64,000 nucleotides of DNA from Noviherbaspirillum aerium (GCF_008929045.1 NZ_VFAH01000019.1:1-64000); one strand, 5' to 3'; shown: positions 53,243 through 62,434, counted from the first letter of the stretch. Notes: generated from the letters alone by a model not told the origin. Translations and numbers: made by a program.

Positions 53243-53578
53243 ATGAACCGCAAGCCCCGCTTCGGATTTTTCGCGCGCGTGCTGACCTTCGCGGCAGCCC
53301 TCGCGGCCACGATCATCTACCTGGCAAGCAAGACCCTTCCCGGACTTCCGCTGGTACCCGTGCTGGCATGGACGACTGCCTTCCTGCTGCTGGCGGGCGT
53401 GGCGATCACGCTCGGTTTCTATGCGACCTACCGCTGGCATGCATGGTGCCTCAATCGCGGCGGCACCGATCCGCAATGGCTGTGGATGGGCGGCGAGGCG
53501 CAGCGCGTGCAGATCATCCGAAGTGCCCGCAGGGGGCAGCCGCATCGGCCGGGACGACGCACGCATCGCACGCATTGA
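53243..53578 (+). CDS. Small two-helix membrane protein
   Basis: A 111-residue protein with two hydrophobic helices (VLTFAAALAATIIYLAS and WTTAFLLLAGVAITLGF) and a basic C-terminal tail (RRGQPHRPGRRTHRTH). AAGGAG upstream fixes the ATG at 53243. It diverges from the preceding gene. No family recognised. Confidence 0.65.
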   Translation: MNRKPRFGFFARVLTFAAALAATIIYLASKTLPGLPLVPVLAWTTAFLLLAGVAITLGFYATYRWHAWCLNRGGTDPQWLWMGGEAQRVQIIRSARRGQPHRPGRRTHRTH

Positions 53579-53654
53579 ACCGCTGCGACAGGATTTCCCC
53601 ACGCCATGGCGGCCTTAGCCGCCATGGCGCCGACCCACTTTACAACCCATTCCC

Positions 53655-54725
53655 ATGACCAAGCCTCGTACCGGGCAGGCGCCCGCCAAGCTGTCGCGCG
53701 AAGAATTCCATGTCCGCTTCCGCAATTCCTTCATGGATCCGAGCTTCAATGAAGCGGCGGAGGCGCTCGACCAAATCGAGCAGATCGCATGGGAAAACTA
53801 TCACGGCAGCCGCAAGGCGCCGGTGACGGCCAAGGCGGGACCGGGCTTTGCCGATCCCGACTATGACCTGTCGGTCGAATGGCGCCAGGCGCATGAACGG
53901 CTGCTGCTGGCCGAAGCGAAACAAAAGGACCCGGCCACCCGTTCGCGGGTGCTGCTCATCTGTGCATCGGCCCGCAACGACGGTTCATGCCCGGGAGAAA
54001 TCTCCAAGACCTTCCGCCTGACCGGCGTGGCGCGGGAAGTGCTCGAAGCGCAAGGCATCGACGCCGACGTGCTCGACCTGAGCCTGCTGATTTCGGATTA
54101 CGATCGCCACATCCATCCGTGCAAGGGCTGCGCCTCGACCGCGATGCCGCTGTGCCACTGGCCCTGCAGCTGCTATCCCAACCACGGCGCACGCCAGACC
54201 AACGACTGGATGAACGAGATCTACGAGAAATGGGTGGCCGCCCACGGCGTCATCATTCTCACGCCGGTCTACTGGTACCAGGCGCCCAGCGTGCTCAAGC
54301 TGATGATGGACAGGCTGGTCTGCGCCGACGGCGGCAATCCCGACCCGACCAGCACCTCGGGCAAGAATGCGGAAAAGGCCAAGGCCATGGAAAACGAAGG
54401 CTGGCCCTATCCCAAGCATCTCGCCGGGCGCGTCTACGGCCTGGCGGTGCACGGCGACGTGGCCGGCATCGAGAGCGTGCGGCGCAACCTGTCGGACTGG
54501 CTGGACTGGATGGGCCTGATCGACGCCGGGATGAAGGCGCGGCTGGACCGCTACATCGGCTATTACGAATCCTATGCGCAAAGCCACGACACCCTGGACA
54601 AGGATGCCGCGGTGCAGGAAGAAGTGCGCAACGTGGCCCGCGCCGTGGCGCAGGCGGTCGCCGAATCGCGCAAGGGCACGCTGTCGGCGCCGGACGCCCG
54701 GCTGCAGCATCCGCGCGCGAAGTAG
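53655..54725 (+). CDS. Flavodoxin-like NAD(P)H-dependent reductase
   Basis: A 356-residue protein with an N-terminal extension of about 95 residues and an FMN-binding flavodoxin-like domain. SRVLLICASARNDGSCPGEI is the FMN phosphate loop region, and GVIILTPVYWYQAPSVLKLM the second FMN/dimer motif. Unusual Cys/His residues in CKGCASTAMPLCHWPCSCYP (residues about 155-175) could bind a metal or form an extra redox centre. The physiological substrate is unknown; quinone or nitro-aromatic reductases are possible. Confidence 0.8.
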   Translation: MTKPRTGQAPAKLSREEFHVRFRNSFMDPSFNEAAEALDQIEQIAWENYHGSRKAPVTAKAGPGFADPDYDLSVEWRQAHERLLLAEAKQKDPATRSRVLLICASARNDGSCPGEISKTFRLTGVAREVLEAQGIDADVLDLSLLISDYDRHIHPCKGCASTAMPLCHWPCSCYPNHGARQTNDWMNEIYEKWVAAHGVIILTPVYWYQAPSVLKLMMDRLVCADGGNPDPTSTSGKNAEKAKAMENEGWPYPKHLAGRVYGLAVHGDVAGIESVRRNLSDWLDWMGLIDAGMKARLDRYIGYYESYAQSHDTLDKDAAVQEEVRNVARAVAQAVAESRKGTLSAPDARLQHPRAK

Positions 54726-54774
54726 CGCCCTGCCGGTGCAGGGCGCCTCGCCGGAACTCATCCCGCGTTACAAG

Positions 54775-57129
54775 CTACCATCCCTGCACCATCATCCCGC
54801 CCGGCGACATCTGGAACGGCATCATGGAGCCTGCGCCGACGCCCATTCCCTGCCGTCCGAAATACAGCCCGTACGGATCGGAAGACATCACTCCCAGTCC
54901 GCCGCCCTGGCCCTGCTGCGCCCAGGCCGCGGCGGCGGGCCGTGACATCTGCGCCAGCTGGGAAAGTTGCGCCAGCTGCGCCAGCCGGGCGGAGTCCGCA
55001 TACACCGCGCCCAGAGGGAAGAAGCCGCCTTGCTGCTGCGGTGCCATGCCGAGCGGGGTGGTGGCCGCCTGCGTGCCGACGCCGCCAACACCCCCAACGC
55101 TCGCCCCGATGCCCGCCCCTGCGCCTGCACCAGCTCCCGCCTGCAGGCCGACCGCGGTCAGCACATCCGGCAGGCCGAAGCCGGTGCGGCTGGTATCGCC
55201 CAGATTGACGGGCCGCGCGCTGGCCTTGATGATCTGGAACAGCCGCTCCACCCGTTCCGGGCCGCGCAGCTTGTAGGCCGCCTGGAAGTCGGGATGATGC
55301 GCCAGCACCAGCGCCGCCAGCCCGGTGATGTGCGGCGTCGCCATCGACGTACCGTCCCATGCCGCGAAATTGTTGGCTGGCACCGAGGACGTGATCGCCA
55401 CGCCCGGTCCGCAGACGCCGATCTCGGGACCGAAGCAGCTGAAGCGGGCGAAGAAATAGCCGCTGGCATCGACCATCGGTGTCACCGCCTGGCTGTGATA
55501 GCTGTCCGGCGGGAATTCATTGAGCCGGCCGATGGCCGATACCGCCAGCACATTGGGCGAGGAACCGGGATACTGCACCCGCCCTCCCGAATTGCCGGCG
55601 GCGACGATGCAGGCCACGCCGGCGTTCTTGGCGCGGACGATCTGCTGTTCCAGCGCCTCCGATGGTTCCGCGCCGCCCAGGCTCAGGTTCACCACGTCGA
55701 TCTGCTTCTCGATGCAGTATTCGAGGGCATCGATCAACTGGCTGATCTGGCCGCCGGGAAAGAGCTTGCAGACATGGATTTCCGCGTCGGGCGCGAAGCC
55801 GCGCACGCCGAAGGCATTGTCGGCGCCGGCGATGATGCCGGCGCAATGCGAGCCGTGCATGACGGTGTCGTCGGTCCAGCCGTTGGGATTGGTTTTCTTG
55901 TTGATCACATCGACGCCGAAGCGGATCTTCTTCAGATCCTCGTGCGTCGTCGCGGCGCCGGAATCGATGATCGCGATCTTGATGCCCTGCCCGCGGTAAT
56001 TGCCCGGCAGCTGGTCGAGCCGCATGGCCCTCTGCCCCCATCCCATTGCCTGCTGCTGCGGAAAATTCGCCAGCGACGGCCATTCGGACAATGGCCGCAA
56101 GCCGATCAGGTTGGCTTCATCCGGCGTGATGTCGGGCTGCTGCTGGTAGAAGGTCCAATAGTCGGATTTCGGCTTGACGTACAGGGCGCGGATGGTCTGC
56201 GGCGTCTCCCCGAACATCGACAGCGTCACCTCGCCGCGCTCATTGGTGACACCGCTGGTCGGCAGCATGCTGCCGAACAGATAGACTTCCGCATCCGGCA
56301 CCGGCGCGTTGTCCTTGCCCAGCACGACGAATACGGCTGACAGTACCGGACCGGTTGCCGGCAGCGTGCCGGCAACCAGCGCCGGCGGCTGATAGGCCAC
56401 GTCATGCAGCACCAGCGCCTGGTCATGCTCCACCACCAGCCGGCCCTGCGCCTGCTGATGCAGCATGCCGGCCTTCTGGTGGGTCATGCGCGCCACCAGC
56501 ACGCCCGGCACGTCGCCCATGCCGTCGCCGAGCATGCCGACGATGTTCTTCGGGCCGACGTTATCGACGACTTCAATGTCCGGGCTGGCGCGCAGCGTCT
56601 GTTCGATCTGTGAAAACTGCAGGGGCATCAGGCCCATCGGCATCAGGCCGGGAAGCCGGCGCGCGGTGATCAGGAACTGTCCCTTGCGTTCGGCGACCTG
56701 CCGCCCGCCATGGCGGGCGGGAGAATCGGCGGGCCTGGCCGGCGCGCTGTCCGGTACGCCGGAGGCGCCCGGTGAAGTGGAAGCGCCCGGCGTGCCTGAT
56801 GCGCCGGGCTGATTGGTGTCGGTTGTTTTTGGCATTGGTTTTCCTTGAGATGCCGGACCGTCCGAAAACAGCGACAGGGGACGGTCGGGCTCGATCATGA
56901 GTTGCCTGGTGGCGCGAAACTGCTGTTCGAGCGCTTGCGCCGTTTCGCGCGGCATGGTGGCTACCGCGGTGTGCTGCATTCCCGCCGGCCCGATCAGATC
57001 CAGTATGGTGATGTGCGGATCATCCGACACGCTGGCGACAAACTCGGAAAGCCTGGCCGGATCGGCCGCCCGGATGATGTAGCGCTCCCGCTGCTGCTCC
57101 TTGCCGTATCCACTGGATTTCGATCCCAT
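54775..57129 (-). CDS. Subtilase family serine protease (S8)
   Basis: A 784-residue protease. Catalytic residues are Asp in KIAIIDSGAATTHEDL (about 394), His in VMHGSHCAGIIAG (about 428) and Ser in WDGTSMATPHITGLAALVLA (about 596). Residues 1-330 are a long N-terminal region with Pro/Ala-rich linkers (STSPGASGVPDSAPARPADS) and a fibronectin-like segment. The C-terminal 110 residues are Gly/Ala/Gln-rich and include APQQQGGFFPLG, which resembles the LAPQGFFGNLLG unit of the next gene. No signal peptide is seen at the N terminus. The 70-bp gap and same strand suggest an operon with the repeat protein. Confidence 0.88.
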   Translation of the reverse strand: MGSKSSGYGKEQQRERYIIRAADPARLSEFVASVSDDPHITILDLIGPAGMQHTAVATMPRETAQALEQQFRATRQLMIEPDRPLSLFSDGPASQGKPMPKTTDTNQPGASGTPGASTSPGASGVPDSAPARPADSPARHGGRQVAERKGQFLITARRLPGLMPMGLMPLQFSQIEQTLRASPDIEVVDNVGPKNIVGMLGDGMGDVPGVLVARMTHQKAGMLHQQAQGRLVVEHDQALVLHDVAYQPPALVAGTLPATGPVLSAVFVVLGKDNAPVPDAEVYLFGSMLPTSGVTNERGEVTLSMFGETPQTIRALYVKPKSDYWTFYQQQPDITPDEANLIGLRPLSEWPSLANFPQQQAMGWGQRAMRLDQLPGNYRGQGIKIAIIDSGAATTHEDLKKIRFGVDVINKKTNPNGWTDDTVMHGSHCAGIIAGADNAFGVRGFAPDAEIHVCKLFPGGQISQLIDALEYCIEKQIDVVNLSLGGAEPSEALEQQIVRAKNAGVACIVAAGNSGGRVQYPGSSPNVLAVSAIGRLNEFPPDSYHSQAVTPMVDASGYFFARFSCFGPEIGVCGPGVAITSSVPANNFAAWDGTSMATPHITGLAALVLAHHPDFQAAYKLRGPERVERLFQIIKASARPVNLGDTSRTGFGLPDVLTAVGLQAGAGAGAGAGIGASVGGVGGVGTQAATTPLGMAPQQQGGFFPLGAVYADSARLAQLAQLSQLAQMSRPAAAAWAQQGQGGGLGVMSSDPYGLYFGRQGMGVGAGSMMPFQMSPGGMMVQGW

Positions 57130-57199
57130 GCTCGCTGTCCTTGAAAACGCACCGGTCCGGCACGCTTGCGCCGGATGCGATGCGTGGATTCCTCGTGTG

Positions 57200-58087
57200 T
57201 CAATGGATGGTCGGCTGCGCCGAGAATCCGCCCTGTCCGCCGAAGGCGCTGCCTTGCTGCGCCTGGAAGCCCTGGTAAGGCGACATGCCGCTCACCGCCT
57301 GGCCATATGCCTGTCCGTAGGGGTCGGCGCCAAAAGGCAGGATCTTGCCGAGCTGGCCGGCCAGTCCGCCAATGGTGCCGCCCAGCTGCTGATTGCCGAA
57401 TGCGCCGCCGATGGCGCTGCCCAGCGGCTGGCCGATCTGCCCCAGCAGGTTGCCGAAGAAGCCTTGCGGCGCGAGCTGCTGCGCATAGGCTTGCGACGGA
57501 TCGACACTGAAAGGAAGGATCCTGCCGAGCTGTCCGGCAAGTCCGCCGATAGTGCCACCCAGTTGCTGATTGCCGAAAGCACCGCCGATGGCGCTGCCCA
57601 ATGGCTGACCAATTTGTCCCAGCAGGTTACCGAAGAAGCCCTGCGGCGCAAGCTGCTGCGCATAGGCTTGCGAGACCGGATCGGCGCTGAAGGGCAGGAT
57701 CCTGCCCAGCTGTCCGGCGAGTCCGCCGATGGTGCCGCCCAGTTGCTGATTGCCGAATGCGCCGCCGATGGCGCTGCCCAATGGCTGGCCGATCTGCCCC
57801 AGCAGATTGCCGAAGAAGCCTTGCGGCGCAAGCTGCTGCGCCAGCTGCGCCTGCTGCAGTTGCTGCGCGTAGGCCTGCGCCGGATCGACACCGAACGGCA
57901 GGAGCGTTCCGCCGACGCCGCCCGCAATCTGCCCGATCTGTGAACCCAGCGAGGGATTGCCGAACAGGCCGCCGATGCCCTTGCCGACCAGGCCGCCCAC
58001 CGGGCCTCCGAGCAATGCGCCGAAAAAGCCTTGCGGCGCCAGCTGCTGTCCGGCGAGTCCGCTGTTGAAGCCTTGAAGATCCGTCAT
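57200..58087 (-). CDS. Glycine-zipper tandem repeat protein
   Basis: A 295-residue protein of four repeats of about 60-70 residues (16-85, 86-145, 146-204, 205-264), each starting LAPQGFFGNLLGQIGQPLGS or close, then GGAFGNQQLGGTIGGLAGQL and an ILPF-DP-AYAQQ spacer. GxxxG patterns are typical of glycine zippers that pack in or on membranes. Repeats 2-4 are nearly identical in DNA (period about 177-180 bp). There is no signal peptide. It precedes the subtilase gene in the transcript. It could be a substrate processed by the protease, a surface coat, or a membrane-active peptide precursor. Confidence 0.75.
   Translation of the reverse strand: MTDLQGFNSGLAGQQLAPQGFFGALLGGPVGGLVGKGIGGLFGNPSLGSQIGQIAGGVGGTLLPFGVDPAQAYAQQLQQAQLAQQLAPQGFFGNLLGQIGQPLGSAIGGAFGNQQLGGTIGGLAGQLGRILPFSADPVSQAYAQQLAPQGFFGNLLGQIGQPLGSAIGGAFGNQQLGGTIGGLAGQLGRILPFSVDPSQAYAQQLAPQGFFGNLLGQIGQPLGSAIGGAFGNQQLGGTIGGLAGQLGKILPFGADPYGQAYGQAVSGMSPYQGFQAQQGSAFGGQGGFSAQPTIH
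57244..58047. repeat. Coding tandem repeat of 177-180 bp
   Basis: The DNA of the repeat protein contains one divergent and three nearly identical units. Identity between units two to four extends through synonymous positions, which implies recent duplication or gene conversion rather than selection on protein alone. Each unit length is a multiple of three, so copy-number change keeps the frame. Confidence 0.85.
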
Positions 58088-58600
58088 GTCGATATCCTTT
58101 AAAAGTCATGAATGCGTTGATCGCGCAATCGCAATCGCAATCGGTATCGCTATCGCAAGGACGTGTCAGGTCCTGCGGCCATCACGCATTCATTTTCACG
58201 TTTCAATGAAAGGCCGTGCGACAGGCCCGTACTAGGGCTCGGCACGGCCGGCAAGTTCGCCGCAGCAACGGCGGCGGCGCTTCGCACGCGAGGCCGGAAA
58301 CCTTTTCCAATGAAGCACGGGCTTCATGAGCGCCATGCGCCGTCACGCATTCGCAAGATAGGGCTGCTCGCTGCCCGACCATCTTGGTCGTCCGCGACCG
58401 GGTTTTCAAGGAAGGCTTAGCGCTGTTTGAGCGGCTTCAATGGGTCGAAAACTAGCAAGCGATCGTGAAATGACTACGCAGTGAATTCCTGCTGATTCGG
58501 CACCGAAGCGATCGAGCAGGCCGATGAGACTTGAGTGCCCTCGCCTGCAAGCCAGGGATCAAACCCTCATAATGATGACCTTGCCTACAGGATTTCCATC
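58088..58600. other. Gene-free stretch upstream of the repeat protein
   Basis: About 510 bases between divergent genes. Just upstream of the repeat-protein gene a short AATCGC iteration is present (58119-58155). No family-like reading frame and no clear promoter boxes were recognised; both flanking promoters must lie here. Confidence 0.4.
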
Positions 58601-59236
58601 ATGAGCTTTTCCACCTGGATCACTTTCTTCATCGCCGCATGCCTGATCGCCATTTCTCCCGGATCGGGCGCCGTGCTGTCCATGTCGCATGGCCTGTCGT
58701 ACGGCGTCAGGAAAACGACCGGCACCATCCTCGGCCTGCAGGCAGGTTTGCTGCTGGTGCTGTTCATCGCCGGCGCGGGAGTCGGCTCCATCCTGCTGGC
58801 ATCGGAGACCGCCTTCAATGTGGTCAAGACGGTCGGTGCGCTCTACCTGATCTACCTCGGCATTTCCCAATGGCGGTCCAGGCCTGATGCGCCCACCGAT
58901 GTCAGCGTGCTGCACGGCCGCGTGCCGCCGGCGTCGAAACGCTTCCTGCTGGGGTTTCTGACCAACGCCACCAATCCCAAGGGCATCGTCTTCATGGTGG
59001 CGGTGCTGCCGCAGTTCATTGCCAAGGATGCCGCCCTGCTGCCGCAACTGCTCATCCTGGCCTGCACCATGTGCGCCATCGATCTTGCCGTGATGCACGG
59101 CTACGCGCTGGCGGCTTCGTCGATGCAGCGCTACCTGCGCGATGCGGCCTCGGTAAGCCGGCAGAACAAGCTGTTCGGCGGCGTGCTGATGGCGGTCGGT
59201 GCGACGCTCTTCTTCGTCAAGCGCCAGCCGGCATGA
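58601..59236 (+). CDS. LysE/RhtB family exporter
   Basis: A 211-residue membrane transporter with six predicted helices. The block PGSGAVLSMSHGLSYGVRKT and FLLGFLTNATNPKGIVFMVA are LysE-family signatures. It would export an amino acid or homoserine-like compound by proton exchange. The ATG at 58601 opens MSFSTWITFFIAACLIAIS, the expected first helix. It is upstream of the HNH gene by 17 bp on the same strand. Confidence 0.9.
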   Translation: MSFSTWITFFIAACLIAISPGSGAVLSMSHGLSYGVRKTTGTILGLQAGLLLVLFIAGAGVGSILLASETAFNVVKTVGALYLIYLGISQWRSRPDAPTDVSVLHGRVPPASKRFLLGFLTNATNPKGIVFMVAVLPQFIAKDAALLPQLLILACTMCAIDLAVMHGYALAASSMQRYLRDAASVSRQNKLFGGVLMAVGATLFFVKRQPA

Positions 59237-59253
59237 GCGATGATGGATAAGCG

Positions 59254-59532
59254 ATGGAAACCTGCCCTCTCTGCGGCCGTGAAATGATCGACGGCCCGTC
59301 GGTCAACGAACATCACCTGGTGCCGCGCACCTTTCGCGGCCGCGAGACGGTGAAGATGCATCGCATCTGCCACAACAAGATTCATTCGGTCTTCACCGAG
59401 CGCGAGCTGGCCCAGTATTACCACACGCCCGAACGTCTGCTAGAAAACGAAGAGATCCGCAAGTTCGTCAACTGGGTTCAAAAAAAGCATCCGGCGTATT
59501 ACGATGCGCACCACAAATCCAAACGACGCTGA
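59254..59532 (+). CDS. HNH-like nuclease domain protein
   Basis: A 92-residue protein with an HNH motif: CPLCGREM, EHHLVPRTFRGRETVKMHRI then CHNKIHSVF. It has the His-His and Asn/His ligands, with two CxxC/CxxxxH zinc sites. Small HNH proteins cleave DNA in many contexts; no restriction or toxin partner is adjacent. It starts 17 bp after the LysE gene and ends 19 bp before the DUF2721 gene, so it may be in that transcript. Confidence 0.82.
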   Translation: METCPLCGREMIDGPSVNEHHLVPRTFRGRETVKMHRICHNKIHSVFTERELAQYYHTPERLLENEEIRKFVNWVQKKHPAYYDAHHKSKRR

Positions 59533-59551
59533 TCATCCTGCCAGGCCATCA

Positions 59552-59962
59552 ATGAACCTCACCACGCCCGCACTGCTGTTCCCCGCCATTTCCCTCCTGC
59601 TGCTCGCCTACACCAACCGCTTCATCGTCCTCACCCAGCTGATCCGTCATCTGCACAGCCAGAACCAGGAAAACCTGACCGACGTGGTGGTGCGCCAGAT
59701 ATCCAATCTCGGCCTGCGCATCCGGCTGATCCGCCGCATGCAGGCGATGGGAGTGCTGAGCTTCATCTTTTGCGCGCTGGCCATGCTGTTCGTGTTTGTC
59801 GACCTGATCGGCGCGGGACAGCTCATTTTCGGCGTCAGCATCGTGCTGCTGCTGGTATCCCTGATATTTTCCCTGTACGAAATCCTGATCAGCACCAATG
59901 CAATCGAGATCGAATTGCAGGATATTAAGCGCAAGCTGCAGGAGCGTGACGTGGGGCAGTGA
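59552..59962 (+). CDS. DUF2721 family membrane protein
   Basis: A 136-residue protein with three hydrophobic helices and a C-terminal charged helix (IEIELQDIKRKLQERDVGQ). The layout and segments LAYTNRFIVLTQLIRHLH and LRIRLIRRMQAMGVLSFIFC fit DUF2721. Function unknown. The ATG at 59552 is used; the frame could be extended upstream but overlaps the HNH gene. Confidence 0.8.
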   Translation: MNLTTPALLFPAISLLLLAYTNRFIVLTQLIRHLHSQNQENLTDVVVRQISNLGLRIRLIRRMQAMGVLSFIFCALAMLFVFVDLIGAGQLIFGVSIVLLLVSLIFSLYEILISTNAIEIELQDIKRKLQERDVGQ

Positions 59963-60134
59963 CGGCCGTGATCGTTATATCGACCTTGCCCCGGGGAACC
60001 ATTCCTGTCCGGCTTGGGAGAGCGGACCGTTTTGCGCGCAACAAGGAAAGGATGAACTTTCTGCCTTCCAAATGTCTTATCGTTTTGATCAGAATAAAAT
60101 ATCCGTCCCGACAACTTCCAATTCACACAGGCCT

Positions 60135-60755
60135 ATGAATCCGATTTCCGTCGATAACGTAGTCAGCACTTACCGCTTTTACGCCCCCCTTTACGACAGT
60201 CTCTTCGGCGCAGTGCTGGAGCCAGGCCGCCGTGCGCTGACCGAAGCCGTGAACACCATCCGGCCGGCTTCCATCCTCGAAGTCGGAGTCGGTACGGGAT
60301 TGACCCTGGCCCGCTACCCCGCCTCGGCCTCGGTGGTGGGTATCGACATTTCCGACGAGATGCTCAACATCGCCCGCGACCGCGCGGCGAAGATGCCCGA
60401 GCGCAGCATCCATCTCGCCGCCATGAATGCCGAGGCGATGGACTTTCCGGATCATTCCTTCGACTGCGTGGCCATTCCCTATGTGCTCTCCGTCACGCCG
60501 CATCCCGAGCGGCTGGTCGCCGAGATACGCCGCGTCTGCCGCAAGGACGGCACCATCCTCATTGTCAACCACTTCAGCGGCAGCCGCTTCTGGTGGTTCA
60601 TGGAACGCGCGGTGCACAAGCTGGCCAACCGCATCGGCTTCCGCTCGAGCTTCTGTTTCGACGAGCAGATCCTGAAATACGACTGGAAGATCGAGTCGGT
60701 CAAGAAGGTGAACCTGTTCGGTCTGTCGCGGCTGGTGACGATACGCAATACCTGA
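60135..60755 (+). CDS. pmtA: Class I AdoMet methyltransferase (PmtA-like)
   Basis: A 206-residue methyltransferase. ILEVGVGTGLTLARYP is the AdoMet-binding motif I, VVGIDISDEMLNIARDRA motif II. The small size and the C-terminal RLVTIRN resemble bacterial phosphatidylethanolamine N-methyltransferases, which make phosphatidylcholine; the assignment is plausible but not certain. It stands alone between the DUF2721 gene and the formaldehyde operon. Confidence 0.8.
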   Translation: MNPISVDNVVSTYRFYAPLYDSLFGAVLEPGRRALTEAVNTIRPASILEVGVGTGLTLARYPASASVVGIDISDEMLNIARDRAAKMPERSIHLAAMNAEAMDFPDHSFDCVAIPYVLSVTPHPERLVAEIRRVCRKDGTILIVNHFSGSRFWWFMERAVHKLANRIGFRSSFCFDEQILKYDWKIESVKKVNLFGLSRLVTIRNT

Positions 60756-60926
60756 GCGGCGAACCAGGCGAGCGAGGAGCAGGGTCCGGGCGGCTTTCTG
60801 CGGGACTCGATCCGGACCGGTAGAATGTGGCCGCATGGCGGGCGCGATGCATGAGAACGGGATGGAATCTCCCGGCGCCCCGATCATCGAATACCCACGA
60901 TCAATCTACCGCTCAGGAGCCTCTCA

Positions 60927-62033
60927 ATGAAAACCAAAGCCGCGATCGCCTGGAAGGCCGGCGCCCCTCTTTCCGTGGAAGAAGTCGATCTCGACGGCCC
61001 GCGCGCCGGCGAGGTGCTGATTGAAGTCAAGGCGACCGGCATCTGCCATACCGATTACTACACGCTCTCGGGCGCCGATCCGGAAGGAATCTTCCCCGCC
61101 ATTCTCGGCCATGAAGGCGCGGGCATCGTGGTTGACGTCGGCCCCGACGTGCGCTCGCTGAAGAAGGGCGACCACGTCATTCCGCTGTACACGCCGGAAT
61201 GCCGCCAGTGCAAGTTCTGCCTGTCGCGCAAGACCAATCTCTGCCAGGCCATCCGTTCCACGCAGGGCAAGGGCCTGATGCCGGACGGCAGCAGCCGCTT
61301 CTCGATCGGCGGCAAGCCCATCTTCCACTACATGGGCACGTCGACCTTCGCCAACCACATCGTGGTGCCGGAGATCGCGGTGGCCAAGATCCGCTCCGAC
61401 GCGCCCTTCGACAAGGTCTGCTACATCGGCTGCGGCGTCACCACCGGCGTCGGCGCGGTGCTGTTCACTGCCAAGGTGGAAGCCGGCGCCACTGTCGCGG
61501 TGTTCGGCCTTGGCGGCATCGGCCTGAACGTGATCCAGGCGGCGAAGATGGTGGGCGCCGACAAGATCATCGGCATCGATCTCAACCCGGCGCGCGAAGA
61601 GATGGCGCGCAAGTTCGGCATGACCCACTTCCTCAATCCGAAGGATCATGAAAACATCGTCGACGCGATCGTCCAATTGACCGACGGCGGCGTCGATTAC
61701 TCGTTCGAATGCATCGGCAACACCAAGGTCATGCGCCAGGCGCTGGAGTGCTGCCACAAGGGCTGGGGCAAGTCGATCATCATCGGCGTGGCAGAAGCCG
61801 GCGCCGAGATCAGCACCCGTCCCTTCCAGCTCGTCACCGGCCGCGAATGGAAAGGCTCCGCCTTCGGCGGCGCCCGCGGCCGCACCGACGTGCCGAAGAT
61901 CGTCGACTGGTACATGGAAGGCAAGATCAACATCGACGACCTGATCACCCACAAGCTCAGCCTCGACCAGATCAATGAAGGCTTCGACCTGATGAAGCGC
62001 GGCGAGTCGATCCGGTCGGTGGTGATGTATTAA
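60927..62033 (+). CDS. frmA: S-(hydroxymethyl)glutathione dehydrogenase / class III alcohol dehydrogenase
   Basis: A 368-residue zinc enzyme that oxidises S-hydroxymethylglutathione with NAD and also reduces S-nitrosoglutathione. Catalytic zinc ligands sit in GICHTDYYT and GHEGAG; the structural zinc Cys set is [18 protein letters not shown] binds at [12 protein letters not shown]. Full family length. frmB follows 400 bp downstream on the same strand; a long palindromic repeat separates them, so they are probably not one simple transcript. Confidence 0.96.
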   Translation: MKTKAAIAWKAGAPLSVEEVDLDGPRAGEVLIEVKATGICHTDYYTLSGADPEGIFPAILGHEGAGIVVDVGPDVRSLKKGDHVIPLYTPECRQCKFCLSRKTNLCQAIRSTQGKGLMPDGSSRFSIGGKPIFHYMGTSTFANHIVVPEIAVAKIRSDAPFDKVCYIGCGVTTGVGAVLFTAKVEAGATVAVFGLGGIGLNVIQAAKMVGADKIIGIDLNPAREEMARKFGMTHFLNPKDHENIVDAIVQLTDGGVDYSFECIGNTKVMRQALECCHKGWGKSIIIGVAEAGAEISTRPFQLVTGREWKGSAFGGARGRTDVPKIVDWYMEGKINIDDLITHKLSLDQINEGFDLMKRGESIRSVVMY

Positions 62034-62434
62034 ACGGTAAGGCAGCAAGCACAACAGAAGCAACACAGGCAACACCAGCAAGACCAGCAAGACCAGCAAG
62101 ACCTCCTGCCGCAGCCACTAAAGGCTGTGGCAGTAGACCGCTTGCAAGCAGCCGAAAAAGCGCGGGTAGAAGCGGATAAGAAGTGAAACCTGTCTGAGCC
62201 CGCAGGGCGAGTTTGTTTCACTTCCCGCTTCTACCCGTGCTTCTTCGGGAACCCGAAGGGCTGCTTGCCTGCGGCCGCCTTTCTTTGCTTACTTTCTTTG
62301 GCGGAGCAAAGAAAGTGAGCGGCTGCCGGGCCGCCCCCGGCAAGCATCAACGAAGAACCAGACGTTTGGCTTCACCGAAGAAAAGCCGAAAAACACCCCC
62401 TTCAGCAACCTTCACTCATGCCCAAGGTGCCGAC
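62034..62434. other. Repeat-bearing spacer between frmA and frmB
   Basis: About 400 bases without a supported gene. It starts with a run of CAGCAAGAC-type short direct repeats (62068-62100), then the long palindromic element (62140-62275) and a further inverted region (CTTTCTTTGC...GCAAAGAAAG, 62281-62316). It likely contains the frmB promoter. Confidence 0.45.
62140..62275. repeat. Long palindromic repeat element between frmA and frmB
   Basis: Outer arms GCAAGCAGCC and GGCTGCTTGC, and inner arms GCGGGTAGAAGCGG... and ...CCCGCTTCTACCCGTGC with GAAGTGAAAC/GTTTCACTTC, form a hairpin of well over 100 bases around a loop containing CTGAGCCCGCAGGGCGAG. From memory this loop and the following CTTTCTTTGCTTACTTTCTT string belong to a repeat seen in many Burkholderiales intergenic regions. 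It probably folds in the transcript and may stop readthrough or stabilise RNA ends. Confidence 0.7.

Noticed and set aside
59254-59532. Restriction or toxin system based on the HNH protein
   Set aside because: No methyltransferase, immunity gene or secretion marker is adjacent; the neighbours are a LysE exporter and a DUF2721 protein.
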